Source: Palsa-506 sp963836355 (GTDB lineage: Bacteria > Actinomycetota > Actinomycetes > Streptosporangiales > Streptosporangiaceae). Taken from it: a stretch of 64,000 nt of DNA. Shown here one piece after another: positions 58,745-64,000 of this stretch (within the stretch, counting starts at the first letter, position 1; each line of letters starts with the position of its first letter). The notes under the pieces are model-generated. The model saw only the letters and a program-made list of their open reading frames with translations, was not told the DNA's origin and ran no database searches. The translations under genes were made by a program, and so were the position numbers. The stretch covers positions 62,001 through 126,000 of the forward strand of contig CAWIJO010000009.1 in NCBI GenBank assembly GCA_963836355.1, read 5' to 3'.

Positions 58745-61700
58745 TCATTCCGACACCGCCTCTGGTGACAGCGCGACCGCCTTGCGCAGCTCAGCGACCG
58801 ACATCTCGGTCAGCCAGCCCTCGCCGGTCCCGACGATCCGCTCGGCCAACTCCTTCTTCTCCTCGATCATGGCGTCGATCCGCTCCTCGACCGTGCCGAC
58901 GCAGACGAACTTGCGTACCTGGACGTCCTTGCGCTGCCCGATCCGGAAGGCCCGGTCGGTGGCCTGGTCCTCCACCGCCGGGTTCCACCAGCGGTCGACG
59001 TGGATCACGTGATTGGCGGCGGTGAGATTCAGGCCGGTGCCGCCGGCCTTGAGGGAAAGGATGAATATAGAAGGATCCGTTTCAGCCTGAAATCGGGAAA
59101 CCATCGCATCGCGTTGCCTTTTCGGTGTGCCGCCATGCAGGTAGTAAACCGGGTAACCAAGCCGACCGGCCAGGTAGGGCTGGAGCAGCCGGCCGAATTC
59201 CGCGTACTGGGTGAAGCAGAGCGCCTTCTCCCCGCCGGCGATCACCTCGTCGCAGATTTCCTCCAGCCGGGCGAGCTTGCCGGACCTGCCAGCCAGCCGG
59301 GAGCCATCGCCGAGCAGGTGCGCCGGATGGTTGCACGCCTGCTTGAGCTTGGCCATCGTGGCCAGCACCAGGCCGCGCCGCTCGATCCCGTCGGGCGCCG
59401 CCTCAATCCTGGCGAGCATGTCCGTCACGGTCGCCTGGTACAACGACGCCTGCTCCGGGGTGAGGTTGCACCAGACCTTCATCTCCAGCTTGTCCGGCAG
59501 GTCGGAGATGATGGTCTTGTCCGTCTTCAGTCGGCGCAGGATGAACGGGCCGGTGATCCGCTTCAGCCGGGCGGTGGCCTCGGCATCGCCGCTGCGCTCG
59601 ATCGGCACCGCATACCTGTTACGGAACTGCTGTGCCGGGCCGAGCAGGCCGGAGCTGGTGAATTCCATAATGGACCACAGCTCGGCGAGGCGGTTTTCGA
59701 CCGGGGTGCCGGTCATCGCGATCCTGGATCCGGCGGGCAGGCTGCGCACCGCCTGGGCCTGCCGGGTAGCGGAGTTCTTGATGTTCTGCGCCTCGTCGCA
59801 AACCACCCGGCGCCAGTCGATTTCGCTGAGTGCATCCCGGTCCCTGGTGACCACGCCATAGGTGCTGATTACCAGGTCGGCGGCGCCCGCGGCGGCGGCA
59901 AGCTCAGGCCCGGTAAGCCGGTCCGCCCCATGGTGCACGTGCACGCGCAGGTCCGGCGTGAACCGCTCCGCCTCCCGCTCCCAGTTCCCCACCAGCGACA
60001 TAGGGCAGATCAGCAACGTCGGCGCGGACGGCGCGGACGGCGCGGACAGCGATTCCCGCTCGTGCGCCATCAGCCCGAGCAGCTGGATCGTCTTGCCCAA
60101 ACCCATCGAATCCGCAAGGATTCCGCCTAGTCCGAGGCTGCCTAGGAACGACATCCACGCGAGGCCGCGTTCTTGGTACGGACGGAGTTCGCCGCGGAAC
60201 GAGGCCGGCGTGCTGGCCGGGGCGAGCCGCTGGTCGGCGTGACCGGATAGCAGGTCGGCTAGCCAGCCGTCGGCATCCACGCCGACGACGGGGAGGGCGT
60301 CGTCCGCCTCGTCCACGCCGCGCAGCCCAGCCAGCATCGCGTCGGCGGCGGTCATGGTGCCGGTTCGGTCACGCTGCAGGAACTTCAGCGCCGCCTGCAG
60401 GTGCCGGTCGTCGAGCTCCACCCATTGGCCGCGGATCCGTACCAGCGGGATCTTGAGCCTGGCTAGCTCAGCCAGGTCGTCGGCGTCCAATACCTGGTCA
60501 CCCAGGGCAAGGTCGTAGCGGAAGTCAACCAGATCAGCCATATTGAACTTCGGCTCCGCCGCGCTGCCGCTGCCCGCGGCCTGCCGCGACCGGGTGGTGA
60601 TCTTGACGCCGAGCCGCGCTTTGCGTGCCCAGTCCGGCAGCAGCACGCCGAAGCCCGCCGCGGACAGCATCGGGCCGGTGTGGCGGAGGAACTCCAGCGC
60701 GCCCTCGGTGTCCAGCGTGACGCTGGCCGGCGCGGCACTCCGCAGCTCGTGGTCGAGCTCGGGGAACAGCCGGGAGGCGCGGCCAAGCCCGGCGAGGAGT
60801 TCTTCTTCGGGGTGCCTGATGCCGGCCGCTGCCCAGCCGTCCGCGCCCAGGCCGGACCAGACGTCGGGCGCGGGCAGGAGCAGGCTCGGGTCATCAGTCG
60901 ACTGGAGGGCGAGTTCAACTGCCCAGGGCGGTTCCGTTGCAGCTCCGGCCGTGCCTGCGGCGGTGCTGGCCGCGCTGGTCTTGCCCGCCGCGCTGGTCTT
61001 GCCCGCCGCGCTGGTCTTGCCCGCCGCGCTGGTCTTGCCCGCCGCGCTGCCCCCGGCTGCTGCGGTCTGGCCGGCCCGGCGGGCAGCGCCGGCCAGGGCG
61101 GTGATCGCGTCGGAGTCGGCGGCGGCGGCCGGGTTGCTAGTGCCGTCTGGGAGCGCTTCGGTCGGCGGCGGCTCGACAAGCCGGAAGCAAGTGCGGACCG
61201 GGCCGGCCGGCATTTGCGCCGCGCTGTGCCAGGCCGCGAGATCGGCTTCGAGTGCCGCTGCCTCCGCCTCGTCCTCCGGCGTCAGCATGGTGATCCGCGG
61301 ATTCGTGCTGGTCAGCGCGGCCGCCCAGCGTTCGGCGACAGCACTGCGGGCCGGCCGCCTGCCGCGCCGCGGAGCCAGCAGGGCCAGGCCCGGCTGACCA
61401 GTCAGGCTGGCCCGCGCTGCGGCGTCGGTGAGCGCCTCGAGCGCATTGGTGAGTATCAGCGCCGACGGCTCGCCGCCGGCGGTCGTGGCACGGCACAGCG
61501 GCGGCATCGCTGCCGCCAGTTCATGCGCCCGCTGCGCGTCGGCGCCGGATAGCACCGGACGCCATTTGGCGGCATGGCCGCCGGCCGCGTCGTCGCCGCT
61601 CGCGCCGCCGGTCCCGGGTATAGCGTTGTCGCCACGGTCGACCGCTAGCGCGGGCAGCACGCGCCCGCGGGCCGCAAGGTCCCCGGCCAGCTGCGCCAGC

Positions 61701-62146
61701 GCAGCCAGGTAGCGTACAGAGCCGCCCTGGACCGCCTGACCGCCGTGCGCCCGCGCTTCGCCAAGCACGCTGAGCAGGTCAAGCGCGGCGGCAGGCTCGA
61801 AGGTCAGCGCCGGTACCCGCCAGGCGGCGAGCGTGCCGCGGCGGGTCGCAGCCGCGGGCTGGTTCTCCGGCGCCCTGATCAGTTCGGGCGAGGCGAGCGG
61901 GCCGTCAGCCGTGCCGGGCAGCCACAGGGTCAGCTCGTCATCGACGGCCTTGAACACCAGGTCGGCGACTGGCCCGGCATGTTCCGCGACAGCTGCGGCG
62001 GTGTTGTCCGCGGTAGCGGCGAACGGGTGCGGCCGCGGGGCGCGCGAAGGCCGGCCCGGCCGTGACGGCGCCGTGGCCGGGCCGTCGGCGTCCTCCGCCC
62101 ACAGGAAGAGCGCGCCGTAGGCCCAGACCCCGTGAATTGCCAGCAT
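58745..62146 (-). CDS. SNF2-family DNA-dependent ATPase
   Basis: A 1133-residue SWI2/SNF2 ATPase. The helicase core is at the C-terminus: GGILADSMGLGKTIQLLGLMA (Walker A), LICPMSLVGNWEREAERF, VVCDEAQNIKN, ALTGTPVENRL-like MTGTPVENRLAELWSIMEF, and HVDRWWNPAVEDQATDRAFRIGQRKDVQV. The N-terminal 450 residues are the actinobacterial SNF2_N-associated region with low-complexity linkers. One linker is four copies of AAGKTS made by an 18-bp repeat. Enzymes of this type remodel protein-DNA complexes; paired SWIM proteins are common. It starts at ATG 62146. Confidence 0.92.
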   Translation of the reverse strand: MLAIHGVWAYGALFLWAEDADGPATAPSRPGRPSRAPRPHPFAATADNTAAAVAEHAGPVADLVFKAVDDELTLWLPGTADGPLASPELIRAPENQPAAATRRGTLAAWRVPALTFEPAAALDLLSVLGEARAHGGQAVQGGSVRYLAALAQLAGDLAARGRVLPALAVDRGDNAIPGTGGASGDDAAGGHAAKWRPVLSGADAQRAHELAAAMPPLCRATTAGGEPSALILTNALEALTDAAARASLTGQPGLALLAPRRGRRPARSAVAERWAAALTSTNPRITMLTPEDEAEAAALEADLAAWHSAAQMPAGPVRTCFRLVEPPPTEALPDGTSNPAAAADSDAITALAGAARRAGQTAAAGGSAAGKTSAAGKTSAAGKTSAAGKTSAASTAAGTAGAATEPPWAVELALQSTDDPSLLLPAPDVWSGLGADGWAAAGIRHPEEELLAGLGRASRLFPELDHELRSAAPASVTLDTEGALEFLRHTGPMLSAAGFGVLLPDWARKARLGVKITTRSRQAAGSGSAAEPKFNMADLVDFRYDLALGDQVLDADDLAELARLKIPLVRIRGQWVELDDRHLQAALKFLQRDRTGTMTAADAMLAGLRGVDEADDALPVVGVDADGWLADLLSGHADQRLAPASTPASFRGELRPYQERGLAWMSFLGSLGLGGILADSMGLGKTIQLLGLMAHERESLSAPSAPSAPTLLICPMSLVGNWEREAERFTPDLRVHVHHGADRLTGPELAAAAGAADLVISTYGVVTRDRDALSEIDWRRVVCDEAQNIKNSATRQAQAVRSLPAGSRIAMTGTPVENRLAELWSIMEFTSSGLLGPAQQFRNRYAVPIERSGDAEATARLKRITGPFILRRLKTDKTIISDLPDKLEMKVWCNLTPEQASLYQATVTDMLARIEAAPDGIERRGLVLATMAKLKQACNHPAHLLGDGSRLAGRSGKLARLEEICDEVIAGGEKALCFTQYAEFGRLLQPYLAGRLGYPVYYLHGGTPKRQRDAMVSRFQAETDPSIFILSLKAGGTGLNLTAANHVIHVDRWWNPAVEDQATDRAFRIGQRKDVQVRKFVCVGTVEERIDAMIEEKKELAERIVGTGEGWLTEMSVAELRKAVALSPEAVSE
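60971..61042 (-). repeat. 18-bp minisatellite inside the SNF2 gene
   Basis: Four exact copies of CGCGCTGGTCTTGCCCGC (plus strand), encoding AAGKTS hexapeptides in a linker of the SNF2 protein. The unit is a multiple of three, so the frame is preserved. Confidence 0.95.
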
Positions 62147-62385
62147 CTCTTAATGCTCCAGGACCGGCCTCGACTGATTTCTGCACGCTAGCAACGCCCA
62201 CTGACGGTCGCCGTGCAATAGGTCATGCAGGTCGCGGCCAGCCCGATGCGGGGCGAGGTTACCGGTCGCGACCGGCGCCCGGCAGCCCGTTTCAGATGGG
62301 TCTTTACGGGCTGGGCACCGTTGACTGCCGTGGCCAACGGGTTCGCAGGTACGCGCTGCGGCTAGCGCAGCAGCGGCTGCCGCCG

Positions 62386-62721
62386 TCACGCCACGAAAGG
62401 CTGCGCGCCCGAGTCTGTTGTCATCGGCCGGCCAGCGGCATGCCAGCCTCGCATCCCGTCATCGACATTGAAGGCCTGCCAGCCGGCCCCGGCCAGGGCC
62501 TGGGCTGCGCGCGCTGACCGGACGCCGGACCGGCAGATCACGTAGACCTCGGCGGCCCGGGGGATCTCGGGGCTGCGCGCGCTGAGCTGGCCGACCGGGA
62601 TATGCTGCGCGCCGGGCACGTGCCCCGCGGCCCATTCGTCTGGCTCGCGCACGTCCAGCACGAACGCGCCGTCCGGTACGCCGGCCGCCGACACTCCCGG
62701 AACGGCATCCAGCATGCTCAT
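62386..62721 (-). CDS. Rhodanese-domain sulfurtransferase
   Basis: A 111-residue single-domain rhodanese. The fold runs GAFVLDVREPDEWAAGHVPGAQHIPVGQL, then the active-site loop VYVICRSGVRSARAAQAL with the catalytic cysteine, and ends NVDDGMRGWHAAGRP. Such proteins transfer sulfur from thiosulfate or persulfides to acceptors including cyanide. It stands alone. The gap of 240 bp between it and the SNF2 gene holds no gene I can support. Confidence 0.9.
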   Translation of the reverse strand: MSMLDAVPGVSAAGVPDGAFVLDVREPDEWAAGHVPGAQHIPVGQLSARSPEIPRAAEVYVICRSGVRSARAAQALAGAGWQAFNVDDGMRGWHAAGRPMTTDSGAQPFVA

Positions 62722-63037
62722 TCGCTGCTCCCCTCATCACCGGGCAGGCCCCGGCGCCGGGCCGCGCTCGGATAGCGTGGCTGGGACTCCGCACCGGTTG
62801 CGGCCTCGGAGTCCCAGCCAGACTATTGCGGCGGGCGGCGCCATTGCCGCGAGTCACCCGATCGCGGCATCCCGGACCGCGGCCCGCCCGGCATGCTGAT
62901 GCGCTAATCGGGCCTGCCAGCCGACCCAGCGCACGTGGTGGATAGCGCTAGCGCGCACCTCCGAAGGCTGGCGATCGCGCGATCCATCATTATGCGAGCC
63001 AGGAATCTTCGCGCGCCGTTGCCTGTTTGGCTCCGAC
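62722..63037. other. Intergenic region with a long hairpin
   Basis: No gene is visible. A perfect 13-bp stem, GGCTGGGACTCCG (62779-62791) and CGGAGTCCCAGCC (62807-62819), surrounds a 15-base loop. It has no poly-T tail and lies upstream of both flanking genes, so it is not an obvious terminator for either. It could be a transcript-end element or a regulatory stem. Confidence 0.6.
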
Positions 63038-63529
63038 GTGACCATCCGCGCCGCGCTGCCCAGCGAACTGGCCGAGATCGGCGACCTGCGAGTAACCGCC
63101 TACCAGGCCGACGGGTTCCTGTCGGGCGTCTCCACATACGCGGAGACGCTGCGTGGCCTGGGAACCGGCGGGGATGGCGAGATCATGGTCGCGGTGGAGG
63201 GCGGCCGGATTCTCGGCACTGTCATGCTGCAGCTCTGGCCGGATGCCGGAGAGGTAGTCCGCGGGCCAGATGAGGCAGAGGTCAGGGCGCTTGCGGTGGC
63301 TCCGGGCGGGCGCGGTAAGGGATTTGGCCGCGCGCTCCTGGGCGCGGCGATCGACCTGGCCGCACGTCGGCCAGTCCGGCATCTGGTGCTCAGCACTCGG
63401 CCGGATATGCGGGCAGCCCAGCATCTGTATGAGCGAGCCGGGTTCAGCCGCCTCCCGGACCGGGACTGGCATCCGGTGCCAGGCAGGATTCTCCTCGCCT
63501 ACGGCCTGGTTCTGGCAGGCGCCCGGTAA
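63038..63529 (+). CDS. GNAT-family acetyltransferase
   Basis: A 163-residue acetyl-CoA-dependent N-acetyltransferase. Motifs are TIRAALPSELAEIGDLRVTAY at the start, VRALAVAPGGRGKGFGRALLGAAI (acetyl-CoA pyrophosphate loop, R-x-x-G-x-G/A), and AAQHLYERAGFSRLPDRDW near the end. The GTG at 63038 begins the first beta strand. It is convergent with the small membrane protein next to mca. The acceptor cannot be inferred. Confidence 0.85.
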   Translation: MTIRAALPSELAEIGDLRVTAYQADGFLSGVSTYAETLRGLGTGGDGEIMVAVEGGRILGTVMLQLWPDAGEVVRGPDEAEVRALAVAPGGRGKGFGRALLGAAIDLAARRPVRHLVLSTRPDMRAAQHLYERAGFSRLPDRDWHPVPGRILLAYGLVLAGAR

Positions 63530-63599
63530 ACCCCGGCCGTCAGGAGTCCGGCGCCGCAAGCTCAGGCGGCCAGGAATCCGGCGCCGCAAGGTCACGCGG

Positions 63600-63866
63600 T
63601 CAGGCATCCGGGCCAGAGTCGTCGGCGTTTGCCAGGTCATCGCTTAGGCCGCCGCCGGTAGCCACCCGGCCAGGTGATCCGCCGCCGCTGGCCGGCGCGC
63701 TGCTAGCGGCAGCCGGGTCCTGCCGCGGATCGACGGCGACCTTCCTGAGTTGCTTGGTCATCGAGCGGAAGAGAAAAAACAGGACAATCCCCATGCCCGC
63801 GACGACAAGGAAGCCGAGAACGCCAGGCGCGGCCTGGCTCGCCGCCGATGCCGCTGCGAGGATCAT
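63600..63866 (-). CDS. Small single-helix membrane protein downstream of mca
   Basis: An 88-residue protein with one N-terminal hydrophobic segment (APGVLGFLVVAGMGIVLFFLFRSM, about residues 13-36). A basic stop-transfer region (TKQLRKVAVDP) follows, then a disordered glycine/serine/aspartate-rich tail. Small proteins with this layout are regularly found immediately after mca in actinomycetes. Its ATG overlaps the mca stop (TGATG), showing translational coupling. Function unknown. Confidence 0.8.
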   Translation of the reverse strand: MILAAASAASQAAPGVLGFLVVAGMGIVLFFLFRSMTKQLRKVAVDPRQDPAAASSAPASGGGSPGRVATGGGLSDDLANADDSGPDA

Positions 63867-64000
63867 CAGAGTCGCACCCTTTCCCTGACTCCGGCGAACA
63901 GGTCGTCTTCCGGCTTCTCAGTATCCACCAGCGACCTGGCCAGGTGATAATCCTCGGTCGGCCAGGCCGCCCGCTGCGCGTCCAGCGGGCAGGCAAACCA
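63866..64000 (-). CDS. mca: Mycothiol S-conjugate amidase, C-terminus only
   Basis: Only the final 44 codons lie in the window: WFACPLDAQRAAWPTEDYHLARSLVD, then EDDLFAGVRERVRL and a stop. This matches the conserved end of Mca (WPTEDY.LA...V.T..PEDDLFAG.R). Mca cuts mycothiol conjugates of electrophiles and drugs so that mercapturic acids can be exported. Mycothiol is confined to actinomycetes, so this fragment supports the taxonomic assignment. The gene continues beyond the right edge. Confidence 0.85.
   Translation of the reverse strand, partial: WFACPLDAQRAAWPTEDYHLARSLVDTEKPEDDLFAGVRERVRL

Noticed and set aside
62147..62385. Possible small gene between the SNF2 and rhodanese genes
   Set aside because: The open frames are alanine- or arginine-rich with no ribosome-binding site or family-like sequence.

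Overview
The window is high-GC DNA from an actinomycete. The clearest taxonomic markers are the C-terminus of a mycothiol conjugate amidase at the right edge, a homodimeric-type pyruvate dehydrogenase E1 (aceE) followed by separate E2 and E3 genes, frequent GTG starts, and many 15-27 bp GC-rich minisatellites. The repeats recall large-genome Streptosporangiales-like soil actinomycetes, but that placement is inference. I saw no rRNA, tRNA or CRISPR array.

Two regions differ in character. From 1 to about 23.3 kb is accessory DNA: small regulator-plus-enzyme cassettes (haloalkane dehalogenase, XRE/membrane-protein operon, MddA-like methyltransferase operon with divergent HxlR, TetR/methyltransferase pair with twin operators), a broken serine recombinase, a MobF relaxase-helicase, an excisionase-like gene and a defence cluster. 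It ends at a truncated thioredoxin-domain (YyaL-type) gene. From about 23.3 kb to the end the content looks chromosomal: Zur, homocysteine methyltransferase, decayed lutBC, a fuconate dehydratase locus, RecQ, glycogen phosphorylase, the PDH complex, HtrA, SNF2 helicase, rhodanese and mca. Minisatellites occur only in this right part.

The most interesting locus is 17.4-23.0 kb on the minus strand. It reads as one overlapping operon: an HTH/AbiEi-like antitoxin, an AbiEii-like nucleotidyltransferase, a ThsB-like TIR (DUF1863) protein, and a protein fusing an N-terminal HIT domain to C-terminal transmembrane segments. The last two genes are broken. A 1304-bp IS3-family element with 41-bp inverted repeats and a CCG target duplication splits the TIR gene; removing it restores the frame exactly. 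A degenerate IS4 remnant splits the HIT-TM gene, which also needs one inserted base to read through. A second, intact TIR gene converges on the locus at 16.8 kb. I propose a Thoeris-like arrangement in which HIT takes the role of nucleotide sensor beside a membrane effector; this is inference.

Elsewhere, the fuconate dehydratase and SDR genes lie beside lutBC remnants, which makes sense because that pathway can end in L-lactate. A methylmalonyl-CoA decarboxylase carries an unusual helical N-terminal domain. Minisatellites invade coding regions of the SDR, MFS, LysR, lipoprotein and SNF2 genes.
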